A stretch of 64,000 nucleotides of DNA. It comes from Aurelia coerulea. Its lineage: Eukaryota; Cnidaria; Scyphozoa; Semaeostomeae; Ulmaridae. The number at the start of each line of letters is the position of its first letter. Within the stretch, counting starts at the first letter, position 1. The DNA lies in the NCBI GenBank assembly GCA_039566865.1, contig CM076951.1:19725484-19789483 (forward strand), written 5' to 3'. This document shows positions 34,716-46,789 of the stretch, one piece after another. The notes below the pieces were generated by a model. It saw only the letters and a list, made by a program, of their open reading frames with translations. It was not told the DNA's origin and ran no database searches. The position numbers and the translations under genes are program-made.

Positions 34716-36970
34716 TTTAACAAATATTGGTACATCAGGCTTTGGCGGAGGTTGCTTTCTTATTCCAGATGTGCCAGTGGCAAGTACGACTTCCAGTCTC
34801 CTTTGGGTCTCCTGCTGCGCTTTGATTAATTCATTTTGCTTGCTTATTATTTCAAGCAACATCTCTTTTCCGTAGTTGTCACCTTCAAGTGAAAATAAGA
34901 GATATACACAAATATATGTTACCTAATTTATCTATCATTTCTTTCTTTTTTCATAATTTCTTTTCAATTTTTGTTTTTGTTTTTTAACATTAATGATGAT
35001 GATGATATCCACACAATGATAGCCTCATTTTATCAATGGAATAAAGATTTTCAGTTTGTGGCATTCACGAGGAAGGTAATACTCTTACTTACATTTTACA
35101 TAATACATAATACTCTTGCTTCACATTTTATTTTCTATTATCATATTATCTTTGAATTTCATTTTCATACTCCTTCTGCCCTGTCCAAATAGCAAAACTT
35201 TATTACATGAAATTTATTGAGAAGCCATTCAAGAAACTGAATGAATGCATTGGCATCCATAAAAACTCTACCAAGTAAAAGCATCTTTTTAAGAACCTTT
35301 AAAGGCTGGACTTGATTATGGTATCAGTTAATCAATAACCTCGTACTGCTTGCCATGTGAAGACCTAGGTTCTTTTTATGCTGGTTTCAACTGCATATAG
35401 TTTCAAAATTGCAAGCAATGACTCTAATCCATCCACGGGTTCTGGCCTAATGTATGAAGTGAATAGTTTGATATTGAAAGAGTTCCACTTTGCAAAGTAC
35501 TACCTCAACGATGATAACATAGTTATGCAATAATGTCCCTGCAATGGTTCTTCTGATGATACATTCAAATGTTTCCTCTATTAGCTCAATGTTACTGCCT
35601 ATAGGTCATGTAATCTTTCTATTACTTCTTCTTTTTGTTTATTGACAAACAAAGGTCTAGAATAACATTTTTCTCCGTGAGAACATCTTACACATTTTTG
35701 GAAGACTATACCTTCTGCTCTGCTGATGATACTAGCTCCTGAAACAGATTCAGTGGGGCTGCTAGTGCTGCTTCCCGATTTGTGCTGTTGGAGTGACCCT
35801 TTACTTCCAAATCTGAATTGTCTCCTTGGTACTGGCGTTCTATTGGGTGTACTATTCTCCTCATCACTGTCGCATTCTGATAGATTGGAAGATTTTCCAA
35901 AAAAAAATTTCAATCAGGATCAATTTCAAGTCAAATCTTATGAGAAGGGCAAGGTCCTAAGAAACCAATTGGCTTGATTTGATTTGTTTACCATGGGAAC
36001 AAAGCAGCTGAAAATTGTGTTACAAAATGTTCTGTGACAAAAACTTTCCATCACCAAAGTGCTCTGGAAACTGTCAATATAAAAACTGAAAAGAAACAGA
36101 TATATATTTCAAAGTTCTTGCTGTTCTTTCAAAAGATCCTTCATGGAACAACCAACGGAACTATTTAAAAACTGGCTAGAAGTTATATACATTTCTTATC
36201 AATTCAGGTCCATCTCAAAGCAGATGTCACCTGAGACTTTCAATAAAAATGTTGCTATCAAGATGGAGTAGCTTTCATTAATGCGCTTATACAGGTGGAA
36301 TAAGATGCAATGATATCAAAAGAATCTTTTCTAAATTTTTAAGAATTCTTGACAATAGAATAGATTTCTTAATTCTAGAATATTAAAACTGTTCAACAAG
36401 GATTATTGCAAAAAAAAAACAGTTGTTACATAGCTTTCGCCAAAAACAGGGTGCAACAAGATATTTATCTATATACGGGATGAGTGAAATAAAGGCAGTG
36501 AAATAAAAGTAAGTACCTGATATCAAAAATTATAATATATCATGCAAAGGCCAAGTTAAATGAGATAATTAAAAATCGCTCATCTTCAAGACCCAAGAAT
36601 TGGAAAAATGCATGTATGGTAATCAATCGAGAATTCCACATTCCATTATTATTTTGGCATAGACATTTAAGTTCTCGCCATTGTCAGTTCAAAAATATAA
36701 TTTTCATTCTAAGAATATCCATCAAATATAAAAGCTTAGGTGCATGATTTTTAGGCGAAATGTTTTTGGCGCCTGAAAGATCAAATGTTTGAGGTGCATG
36801 ACAAGGGGCATGCGCGTGTGACAAGGAGCACACACATGTCTGCATAAGAATCCTTAAAAATCCTTCAGCAGTAATCTGGCTTGTAAGATATATAAACATT
36901 CACTTACGCCCAAAACGGGAGGAGCTGTGGCAGGCAGTCCAACTGTGTCCTTTGGAAGGCCAGTGCATGG
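34716..36970 (-). CDS. Partial multi-exon gene, possibly BEN-family-like (three exons seen)
   Basis: Three minus-strand exons fit in phase: 36970-36908 (donor GTAAGT), 35876-35712 (acceptor ATCAG, donor GTATAG) and 34882-34716 (acceptor TTGAAG, donor GTATGT). The middle exon gives CDSDEENSTPNRTPVPRR and a Ser-rich linker. The last gives YGKEMLLEIISKQNELIKAQ, a short coiled coil ending QQETQRRLE, then PPPKPDVPIFVK. An acidic start, basic/Ser linker and helical LLxxIxxxQ segment resemble the region before the BEN domain in some cnidarian proteins, but the BEN domain itself is not in view. Start and end exons were not found. The 35599-35913 and 34575-34862 open frames are these exons read into introns. 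Confidence 0.5.
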
Positions 36971-38164
36971 CTGCAACATAACAAAAATATTTTAAATGTT
37001 TCTTAATAGAAAGAATTGAAGTTGATAGATATACAGCAATCTCACTAATATGAGAAGCGAAAACATGTCATTCATGCTTTCAGCTTCAGTTATTTCATTT
37101 GTAATCAGGATACAGGAATCTTGATACTTGGGAGGATAACCAAAAATTTGAAAAACTCTAGTTAGAAAATCTAGTAGTTCACTGTTTTGAGAGGTTGCAA
37201 GCTGAACTAAGAAATGTCAAGGCAAATTTATGGTTGTACTGCTATGGCTTGATAAATGACAAATGGTGCTGGATGTCATGCAACAAATCTGCAGTAGTGT
37301 TGGAGACTTCATGATAATTCATGCATTTAATTGATAAAAAATAAAATTAAAAAAAACTTTAAATACTATGGTTTATTACCTGAATGACTTTTCACAAAAA
37401 CGAGGCAATACAATACAATAACTATCCTAACCGGTTTTGTAGTTGTGCAGGAAAATATAAAGCCATCAGTCTTATTGAACTTTTAAGACCTCGGCTTTAT
37501 ATTTTACTGTAAAACAACAAGGGCAGATTTGGTAACACAATAGCACAAGATGCTTTTATTTACACCAGCATTCAAAGCGATTAGCGACTGCAGACAAAGG
37601 AAATTCTCTCAGCCATAACTTTAAAAGAAACAAAGCCGCAAAAGTTTCTCTGAACCCAAGTTGCTAACACGCTCATTGTGCATTTCAGAATATGTTTTCA
37701 AGAGCAAACATGAAAGAAAGAAAAGAAAAAGGATAGATCTAAAGAAAAAGGATATATCTACACATTTACTGCGGGTATTTATTTCTCTGGTTCAGAAGCC
37801 GAACAGTAAGTGTTTTCATTACACCCAAAAAATAAGAGAATTGAATCGCCTACCAATCTGCTTCTGGACCAAAGAAATGAAATGGCCAAAGTAGATATAT
37901 CCTTCTTCTTTTCATCTATGCTCATGTTGCGCTTAAATACAGTTTTTGGAATGCACAGCAAGCGAGCTAGCTACCTGGTTTTCAAAGAAACTTTTGTGGC
38001 TTTGCATGTTTTGAATTTCTTGTTGAGAGAATTTCCTTTGTCTGCTATCGCTAATCGCTTTGAATTACAGTGTCAATCAAACCCAACTCATGGTATTTCC
38101 TTTATATTGTCTTTATTTTCATGCCATCACATGGCAAAACATAAGGAGAGAATATATAATTTAT
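36971..38164. other. No gene recognised
   Basis: AT-rich spacer, possibly an intron or upstream region of the minus-strand gene at 34716-36970. Overlapping short frames on both strands near 37660-38180 show no domain. Confidence 0.35.
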
Positions 38165-38570
38165 ACCAGGTGCGCGGTTAAACTATGCTTGTTTGACAGG
38201 TCACAATAAATTTGAAATTGGAAGATTGTTGATTTAAAATTGAGCAAATGATCCAAGGATTTTTTACAAATTTTCTGTTTTCAGGTTTTAGAGCTGGACG
38301 TGAGTTTCCTATGGTTTTTCGTTTTCAAAGACACTGAAAACAATCACAAAACATTGATCAAATTTTCTAGAGATGAATGAATGAATAAAGGGAAGACTTG
38401 TTCATGGTGATTTTGGATCTATAAATCGATTAATCCTATCAATTGTATCTTTAGGAAAATTTGATCAACGTTCTGTGATTGTGTTGACATTTTAAGTCAA
38501 CAATCTTCCAACTTCAAATTTATTGTGACCTGTCAACCGTCCGTGCATAGTTTATTTTGGTGCACCTGGT
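38165..38570. mobile_element. TIR element of 406 bp, AT-flanked
   Basis: Starts ACCAGGTGCGCGG and ends GGTGCACCTGGT. The inverted similarity covers about 80 bp on each side (ACAGGTCACAATAAATTTG and its complement). A second inner pair (TTGATCAAATTTTC / GAAAATTTGATCAA) is also inverted. AT lies at both flanks, a possible 2-bp duplication. Non-coding. Confidence 0.75.
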
Positions 38571-38877
38571 ATTTCAGACCAAACTGTCTTGTTCCATAAA
38601 ATGTAATGATTTAAACAATGGAATACAAATTTTCAGATGACAATATTTTCGGACAATGCTGCTATGTTGGAATTAAAACCATCCAAATCTATTGGCAGTT
38701 ACTGTAAGTTATCACCTACTATATTACCAAATGTAAATATTTACAAACCACAAAACTTTTTGACTCAACTGATACACATGATCAGTCACCAAGTTGTTTT
38801 GGAAAACATGGATAGATAACGATTTCTTAACGTTCACAGACTCGTGTTTTTGTAGCCATGGAACGACCAGCTTTTTT

Positions 38878-39390
38878 TTAAACAGGCTCATTGTGTCTAA
38901 CATTTTCTGCAAACTGATGAGCTCGTTTTGGTTTGCCAGCTATTCTTTCAAATGCCTTTGATTTCACATTTTGCCCTTTGGCTTTTTTCGCTCGTCCACC
39001 TGCTGTTAACTTTCTGCGTTTAACGGCTTCTGGCTGCACATGTATTTTACCTCGTTTTGAATGTTTCACAATTGATGTTGCTGTTACACATTTAATCCAA
39101 TGCCACAGTCCAAATCCTTCAGAACCTTCCCAATTCTTTCCATACAATCTTCTTTCGTACCTTGTTCAGGTAAATCAATGTTATCAAATCTAAGGCAAGT
39201 GCATCTGCTGTACTGTTCTGTTTCCTCAAGCTTAAATTCAAGCCCTATTGTGGTGAAATTCTTGAGGTAGAAAAACAAAGAAAGAGTATTGCAAATGGCA
39301 AGATCACAATAGCCAGAGAATGTAAAGTTTGTTGCTGACTGCGCAAAGCGTACATTGGATAGGTGCAGAGAAAAAGTCCCACAGCTCATT
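38878..39390 (-). pseudogene. Retroelement ORF1-like fragment joined to a basic tail fragment
   Basis: Minus frame 39084-39260 contains KLEETEQYSRCTCLRFDNID followed by ERIGKVLKDL. This resembles the EQYSRRxxLRIxGI motif of the RRM-like ORF1 proteins of non-LTR elements. In the next frame, 38878-39080 encodes KHSKRGKIHVQPEAVKRRK with a Lys/Arg-rich end, like the C-terminus of a cnidarian transposon-linked protein family. The two overlap at 39084-39147 in different frames, so this is a junction of two relics. Neither has a full domain. Confidence 0.4.
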
Positions 39391-39718
39391 GAAGCACTAA
39401 GGAAGGAAAAATTGTATACTTTGTCATGGACAAACTAATGATACGAGATAAACCTCCTGAACCTTCAGCTTCATCTGAGAGTAAAATCTCATTTGGACCG
39501 GTCTAATGAGTAAGTTTAGAAAAGGACAAAATCTGGAATTTTGCCTGCCGAATCCCACCTTCCAGCATTTTCATCCCACCTCCCAGCCCACGGTTTTCAG
39601 ACAATAGCAATCGTAATTGGTGTTTGGCGCCAGCAGCGATCAGGTTTCCCTTTGTTTTCATATTGGCTCGTGCGCAAGACAGACGATTACATCCCACCTT
39701 CCAGCTTTTCATCCGGCT

Positions 39719-40100
39719 ATCTGTAAAAGGGGGAACCGGGGAATAATCGGGGAATAATTGGGGAATCTGTAAAAGGGGGAACATGGAAACTACACATTCC
39801 AAAATTTTCTATATATTTTTTTATGAAACTGCGGCCAACACTGTATACCACAACAGAAAATCTTTTCATTTCCTCTTATGAGCGAGCAAAAATTAATCCA
39901 ACAAAACAGATTTTGTTTGAAATCTGTAAAAGGGGGAATATGAAAACCAAACGTCAAAATTGGAAGTACAATGCATCATATTGAAGATCTTTGCACGCAA
40001 ATCTCGAATCTGGCATTAGAAAGTTGATATTTCCTATCTAAACGAAAATAATGCAGCTTTTCAAAATCTGTAAAAGGGGGAATCTGTAACAGGGGGAACT
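39719..40100. repeat. Dispersed CTGTAAAAGGGGGAA motif, five copies
   Basis: The motif TCTGTAAAAGGGGGAA (one variant TCTGTAACAGGGGGAA) occurs near 39719, 39766, 39922, 40067 and 40083. Spacing is irregular, so it is not a simple tandem array. No ORF spans it. Confidence 0.65.
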
Positions 40101-42099
40101 TCAGAACTACTAACTATAGAAGCATAATTTTGATACAAACATGATGCCGATGACTTGGTCTTACCAATGGCCGCAGCAGAATTTCTAACCCTATCCAGAC
40201 TAGGCTTTTTGAAACTCTGGGGAGACTAGGGGGGGCACAAAGTGCCTCCCCTGGTTTTTCATAGAATCATAAGTGAAGTAACGAACATGATAAGGCAAAC
40301 AAGATGATGTGATTTGTTTTTGTTTATGTCACGTGATTAAGTAATATTTGAAACTAAATTTATGGGTCAGAAGACCAAGAAAAAAAGAAATTATGCAAGA
40401 TTCTGATGGGCCTAAATTGGCCTAAGCGGACAAAAATAAGAAACTTCCTCCAGGGCATTCAACATGAAATTTTTTGTTTCTCATTCTGTTGGAAGTTACA
40501 GAATGAAAAACACAAGCATTCATGTTCAGAGCTGTGGGAAAAGTTTCTTATTTTCATTTATTTAGGCCAGGTGAATTACGTGGAAGTCATGGAAACCGTG
40601 GAAACTATTGTTTTCACGAGAACAATAGCTTCTGTGGCATCAATTTTCTGTGTAATTCACTTTGGCCTTACACCCATAGTGAAGTCCGCGGAAAATTGAT
40701 TCCGCCGAAAAAAACTTGCCATCCACTCGAGCGAAATAGAATAAACAGAGGAACAAACAGGAATAAACTGATCACTTAACGCGAAACTGCGTGAAACAAA
40801 TCTGTATCAAATTGCTTCTTTCTGAACTGCCTTACTTCTTGAATAAATGATCATTTATTTTTATGGAAAAACTAAAGATTTTCTGTGTAATTCACTTTGG
40901 GTGTAAGGCTGAAGTGAATTCCACGGAAAACCGATATCGCGGAAATTCGTCCGTATTCACCTGCATGTTCTCGAAGATAAAGAATGTGCTGAGTCATGGT
41001 TTTCAGTGGCTAATGTCACATGAAGAAACCAGTAAAGGAGGAAGCTAAAGAAATTTTATACATATTTGTTTCACAGCGGGAAAAGCAGTGGGAAAAGGCA
41101 AAGAAGATGTGCCCAGCCGCAAGGCCATTTGAGAACCTACAGATCTTTCTCTTTTTCTTTTCACGCTGAGTATTTCTGAGACAACAGCGACAACACTAAA
41201 CAGTCGTTCGCATGTTGGCCTAAGTATCAGATTCACAGAGAAAGCAGACACATTTAACAGACAAGAAAGGTTTGTTTTTACTAATTTTAAAACTGAACAA
41301 TTCCATTTTGAAAGTACTGAACCATTCTGCGCCACCTGTACACCCACTTTCAGAATCAAACTCTGACTGCCTGATTCCCGATAGAGAATTATAGAGAATA
41401 TTACAACTTCCCACAACGGCTCCAAGCCTCTAAAATCTTGAGGCTCTCCAGGCTCCAGGACGGCTCCAAGCCTCTAAAATCTTGAGGCTCTCCAGGCTCC
41501 AGGGCTCTAAGGGATCAAGAGTCCTGGGCTCAAGGCTCCCAGGCTCCAGGCTATATGATGTTATGTCGATTACTATATGATGTTATGTCAATTACCACTG
41601 TTATTGAGATGATCGCCACAACTGATGTTTTCATTAACAACAAAATTTATTTTTGTTTCATAGCAAATATTCTTGAATGTAGCATTGCGCTGATCAACAT
41701 TAGTATTCAAGTCCTTGTTTTTCATCTGATGTATGACGGAGGACAAGTAGATTGCACAATTGGGTAGTTTACCTCTTATAACGTTGATGACTGATTTAAT
41801 TTCCTGATGAATGCTTTGTAGTGGTACAGATTGCGTTCGGTAATTTTATGCCACAGTGGATGATGATTGCAGCTCGCTTTTTGAAAGGCTTGGCTGTAGG
41901 TAGTGTTTTAATTCTACTGATATCATTCCACTGATGCTGATTTTGTTTACCATTTAAGATTCAGGCAAGCTTGTGGGGCTAGACATTTTTTATCATGGAG
42001 TCTGCAATGATGACAATTGTTTCCTTTTGCTGTTTGGTGCTTGAACTATACGCTGTTTGCTGTTGCGCAATAGACCTTCATGTATGGTCATGATTCTAC
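40101..42099. other. No gene recognised; short duplications
   Basis: Near 41416-41505 the 45-bp block CGGCTCCAAGCCTCTAAAAT... is doubled in tandem, followed by CAGG-rich echoes and two copies of ATATGATGTTATGTC (about 41552 and 41575). Paired TGTAATTCACTTTGG phrases at about 40650 and 40885 suggest MITE debris. No domain was found in the short frames. Confidence 0.4.
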
Positions 42100-42560
42100 C
42101 TATTTTGTGGTTGACTTGTTGTTACCTGGGGCTGAAAAGGCTTTGGTTGTTGAGAATGGGTGTTCTGAGGGGCCTTTGATAGTTGACTTGTTGGGATTGT
42201 GGGATGGGATGCATTGATTGTTGGGCAGGGGTCTTTTGGAAGGCATTGAAAGGCACTGATTAAGGGAAATCGGCTGAGGGGCCAAATCTATTTGTTTCCC
42301 ATGTCCATGAATTCCCAATTTTTGGCTTAACAATTGAGGCTTATTGGTTATTGGAAGTACTCGCATTCCTGAAATTTTTACTGATTTTTTGCCATTGTCT
42401 ATATTCTTGTGCTGGTTTAAAATCAATGGACTGTCGATCGTTGATAAGTGTTTTCAGTGCAAAAATTTCATGCTTGAGCTCTCTGTTTTTCTTGATGAGT
42501 CGTTTATTTTCTTCTTGTAGATAAGGATTTCTTTCCAGATGGTTTCATTTGAGTGATTTG
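42100..42560 (-). pseudogene. Coiled-coil ORF1-like relic
   Basis: Read from about 42560 downward, the minus strand gives EENKRLIKKNRELKHEIFAL, a heptad-like coiled coil, then DRQSIDFKP. After a frame change comes a Pro/Asn/Lys-rich tail (frame 42426-42100). Coiled coil plus basic tail is the layout of many LINE ORF1 proteins, but no RRM or CCHC is visible. Assignment is tentative. Confidence 0.35.
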
Positions 42561-43220
42561 TTGTTGTGACATCTATTACATCAGGATAATTGGTTAGCTT
42601 TTGCGTTGTTGATTTTTTTTATGAGTTCCGCTAAAATTTACAATCTACTAACAAACATTAACATCACGAGACGATGGCGAAAGGAGCATGAAAATACATT
42701 GCAACCCTGCAGCTATTACTCTTAACCTAAATACTAACCTACTCTTAACCTAAATACTAATAGAAACACTAATACGGGACTAATACTAAGGATGATAATT
42801 TAAATACAGAAGGATAAACTAACAAGGAACTACACAAATAAAAGAACCGATCTGTAGTGTTCTCTCGACACAACGGACTCTCAAAGAAACCATAAATAAG
42901 TCATATCTCGTTAGACAAACGTTCATTGGGTCGCAGATTTGTATTTAATTTTTTCCATATTCCAAAACTAAAGGCTGGGGGCTCAGAATGGACCATCGCG
43001 TCGAATATAAATACAGATTCAAGACAAAGATAAGTGTCTTTTCAGCGACATTCATGGATGCAAACATAACATGACTATGAGAATAGTAACGGATTCTAAC
43101 TACGGGTGTAAATGGAGAAAAGACAGAAATGCACATGAGACGGAGGGGCGCCAATAACTGTAGAACATTCAAGCTGACCAGTGTGAAGACATAGATCTTA
43201 GTCCAGAATATGTTTTAGGC
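42561..43220. other. No gene recognised
   Basis: AT-rich spacer. CTCTTAACCTAAATACTAA is doubled near 42718-42760. No coding evidence. Confidence 0.35.
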
Positions 43221-43440
43221 CATGGAACCAGGGGTCACTCCCTGCCGTGCACAGACCAGGGGTCACTCCCTACTGTGGAGAGATTTGTTTATTTTGGCCC
43301 AGGATGAGGCTGCAGTGTCTCTACGCGAGAACCCCCAATCCTGTTACCAAGAAACATACAGTGCATTTTTAGGCAACGGAACCAGGGGTCACTCCCTGCC
43401 GTTGCACAGACCAGGGGTCACTCCCTGCTGCAAAAAGGGG
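43220..43440. repeat. CCAGGGGTCACTCCCTGC repeat, four copies
   Basis: Two pairs of CAGGGGTCACTCCCT occur (about 43228, 43257, 43384 and 43411), each pair separated by a CACAGAC spacer and preceded by GGAACC. The motif is itself near-palindromic (GGGGTCACTCCC). Frame 43222-43506 merely runs through it. Confidence 0.7.
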
Positions 43441-43669
43441 GTTATTCCAGACATTGTTTATAAGTTAGGCACGATCTATGAAATGACACTGGAAAGCGCA
43501 AATTAACCGAAATTTTTGAAGTATATGGCAGTGAGCCACCGATTATGGGGGCGCCACCTCCACGTATTGCACTCCGTGCAATTCCCCATATACGAGAAAA
43601 TACAATCGCAAAATGCTTGTTTTTGTTTGTTTGTTTATTTTGACTTGTTTGTTTGTACTTGCTAGCTGG

Positions 43670-44875
43670 TCACTCGGCAAGACGTTTTGAGGCATTAATT
43701 AAAGTTTCAGTTGGTGTTCTAATATAACGTTCGTAACAATCAGAGGTCCATCTTCCAAGGTCTTTTATTAGCCAAGTCGGTAGCCCATTAGCTGCGGCAG
43801 AGGTTGCTGCACCGATTCTAAAACTGTGCCCATTATAATGATTGGAATTATGCCCAGAAAAAGCTAAGAGTTGATGGAGTTCTTTAACGAATAATGCCCT
43901 GGTTAAGGGTCTTCCATTTGAAAACTGAAACAGTGGTCCTGGAGATTTTCCGCGAAAAGGAAGGTAGTGTTTCAAGGCTTTTACTGCACAAACGTTTGAC
44001 TCTGTAGTTCCAAGTGTTAGTGTAATTCCTTTCCGGAAGGGGTCGGTTTTTGAACATTTTATTGTCAATGACATATGTGTCGGTGCCTCGAGGGACGGGA
44101 AGAAGGCAAGATCATCGAGTCCCAAATGCTAGCTTTGCTGAAATTGCTGACTAACTGTGAACTCACTTGTTCGAAGGAAACCAAAGAAGGCCAGACACAT
44201 GACAGCCCATATCATTTTATTGTCGTAATTTGTGTGCGTAAAAGGTTGTAGCAGGTTGTAAAAATCTTGAAGGTGTTCCTTTCTGATGGGTAAGCGTGGT
44301 TTTGGATTTTGGACCTGGTATCGTTTTATTCCCCGTAAAATGTATTGAAGCCTGACAAATTTGTCCCATTCGAGCGTAAATTGCTTCTTAAATGAAGATG
44401 CTTAACAGCTGTTAAATATGCTTTGATTGTGTCGTGTTTTACAGTTCTGGCCGAATAAACGGCAAAATAACAAAGGATTGTCTCGCTTGCCGGAATAATT
44501 GGTTGGTACTGCTCAACCCGAAAATGATTGCAAAATTGGAGGAACTTGTTTTCGCCTGTCTGATAGGCCAGTTTGGTAGCTGGAGCCAGTGAATAAGAGG
44601 CAAATTTCAGTAATTCGTCATTCAAAGAACCAAATAATCCGGTGGCAGAGGCTGTGGGTTGACATCCGCCCAAGGAGCCAAATGCTGGAAGCGCGAAACC
44701 TGAAAGGGAGACAAAGAGTCAGCAATTTCATTGGAAGCACCTGGGACATGTTTTGCCTTGATGTAAAAATTGAATTTAAGCATTGCTAATTTTAAACTAC
44801 GAAGAAGTGACATAATTCTACTACACTTTGACCTTTTGGTGTTTATGATATAAACCATGGCACTATTGTCACAAT
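43670..44875 (-). pseudogene. DIRS-like element, distal part: RNase H end and tyrosine recombinase
   Basis: Frame 44622-44873 holds the end of RNase H (AYCDNSAMVYIINTK, KHVPGASNEIADSLSPF). A shift near 44640 leads to a tyrosine recombinase: the SAM-like core-binding region (FASYSLAPATKLAYQTGENK, 44326-44673), GFLRTSEFT with the first catalytic Arg (about 44170), then 43670-44125 with GHSFRIGAATSAA (His and second Arg) and GRWTSDCYERYIRTP with the Tyr nucleophile. Such enzymes replace integrase in DIRS elements. A second shift near 44345 and a TAG just before 44125 show decay. The upstream half continues beyond the inserted DNA transposon at 52649. Confidence 0.82.
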
Positions 44876-45475
44876 AAGCCTTTTCATGGTTATTGCTACC
44901 ATTTTGAATTAGATGGGATTTAGGCCATAAAGGCGGCGCGCTCAGAAACACGAAACTTTTTGAGCTCTGAAAATGTCGTTCTTGCAGGTATATTGCTTTT
45001 ATTTATTGATCTATTTATGCTAGGAACATTATTTGTTTGATATGAGTACTTACAAGGTCAATAAGTTGTTGTTTTCTTCCTTGTTTCCTTCCATCTTGAT
45101 CACAGCTCCATATCGGCCTAAGCCAAACCGCGCTCGGGAAAATCGTTTCCCTGTGCCCACAGCGCCCCCTTGAAGAAAAATGTTTGTTTCCTTGTAACCA
45201 TTATGGATCTGCCTTTCTTTTGCAACAAAAATCGTCGTCATAGGCCTCTTTTAATTTCACGTGCTGAAAGTTCCATGATCATATGCACAGTCGTGCACAA
45301 ATGCGTCATTTCCCTGACTCAGTCAACTGTGGGCGGATATCTCACAAAACGATCCCAGCTCACTGTTGATTGGATAAAACTCAGGGGAAGACCCATGGGA
45401 CAGTATTTCATTGGTTATTTTCATGGGGAGGCAGTTGATTTACGTAGTTACAGCATGAATCAACAGGGAAAAGTG
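44876..45475. repeat. Left terminal inverted repeat, about 600 bp
   Basis: Mirrors 52045-52648 with few differences; for example, the same codons ALL of a 63-aa frame occur at 45050-45241 (minus) and 52283-52474 (plus). Similarity stops just past CAGCATGAATCAACAGGG. The transposase gene starts about 120 bp further on. The frames inside this repeat are more likely by-products of promoter/leader DNA than genes, though a shared leader exon cannot be excluded. Confidence 0.85.
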
Positions 45476-46508
45476 CTGGAGCGAAAGCTTGACAGATTCT
45501 GAACTCAAACTAATTTTTCTTATGAACGAAAAGACCGAGGAAGAATTTAAGAATAATGCTTGTATTTCGAAAAGATTAAAGTAACTTTTGCAGCATGCCA
45601 AATCAAAGTTGCTGTGTTGGACCGTGTAACAACAAGTCATGGTTGCCAGCTGAATTAGTTATCAGAGGACATGTAAAGAAGCTTGTGTTTCACTCTTTTC
45701 CCAAAGACGAGGCTCTGAGAAAGATTTGGGACAAACAGATATCAAAGGGACTGATAAACTATAAAACAAGAAAGGGATTATATGTATGCTCTAACCATTT
45801 TAAGCTAGGAAAGCCCGTAGGAAATTTCAATTGTCCTACCTTATATCTAACTAAAAGTGACGCAGAAAGGAAAACAACTCCAGTAAAACGAAATCTAAGT
45901 ACCAGATCACCAAGTACGTCAACAGCAAAAAGATCATATGATGAAGCAAATTTACGTCAAAGTCCAAGAAAGAAAGCTGACAGTTCTACCACTCAAGCGC
46001 TTTTGTGTAATGAAGAGCCGAATGTGCCGAGTCAAGAAGCGAAAGGCATAGACAAATTTATTCTTAGCTTGGGTCCAGAATATCAGATGGAGCAGGTAAC
46101 AAGGGACCACAAAGTTCAATATTATACTGGCTTCGAAAGCGCAAAAATTTTCAAATTGGTATTAGACCATTTATTCCCGATATCCAGTCGGATGCAATAT
46201 TGGAAAGGAGAAACAACAACGCAGAGAGAAGGGCGAAAGGACGTAAACCCAGAGCTTGAAGAAGAATTGTTACGGGCTGGACTTGAAAGGAAGCGTCCAG
46301 GACCAGCGAGAAAACTATCTCTTGAGCGAGAACTATTGTTTGTTTGTTTGTTTGTAACCTTATTTTAATTTGATCTTTTCATATCTAGCTATACATACAT
46401 ATATACATATATAGTGAACGATGAAGAAGAGGGACAACATCCTCAGAGAGCAGGCATCGAGTTGATTTTTGCGCTTTTTTTTCCATTTATTCAGCTATCT
46501 ACTAACAA

Positions 46509-46533
46509 GTTTCGCCCACGAGGGCATCTTCAG
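46509..46533 (-). ncRNA. Hammerhead-like core in the LINE 3' region
   Basis: The minus strand reads CTGAAGA, then the hairpin TGCCCTCGTGGGC, then GAAAC. CUGANGA, a stem II and GAAAC are the conserved parts of a hammerhead ribozyme. The same core stands at 58827-58851. Stems I and III could not be paired convincingly, so catalysis is uncertain; a conserved 3' UTR hairpin is the plainer reading. Confidence 0.35.
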
Positions 46534-46789
46534 AGCAACTCACATTGCTCTGTACATATATACATATATACATACATACAACTAATCTAAATCGAATCTA
46601 ACAGTAAAATGAAAAAGGAAATAACTAAGGAAATTAATACGTAAATACATAAGCTAAAATATCAGAACTATGTGGACATAAATGGACAAATCTACAGGAT
46701 ATTATTGAATTTACAAGCATTGCATTTACAGGTAGGGCCATTCCATTGTTTTATCATACTCTTGAAACTGTTAAGATTTTCAGATGATT

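Noticed and set aside
41045..41425. 126-aa minus-strand ORF
   Set aside because: No recognisable domain, overlapping frames, near short duplications; probably chance.
45050..45502. ORFs inside the left inverted repeat (and mirror ORFs at 51941-52474) as genes
   Set aside because: They occur in both repeats, differ in length where the repeats diverge, and have no domain; promoter/leader DNA explains them better.
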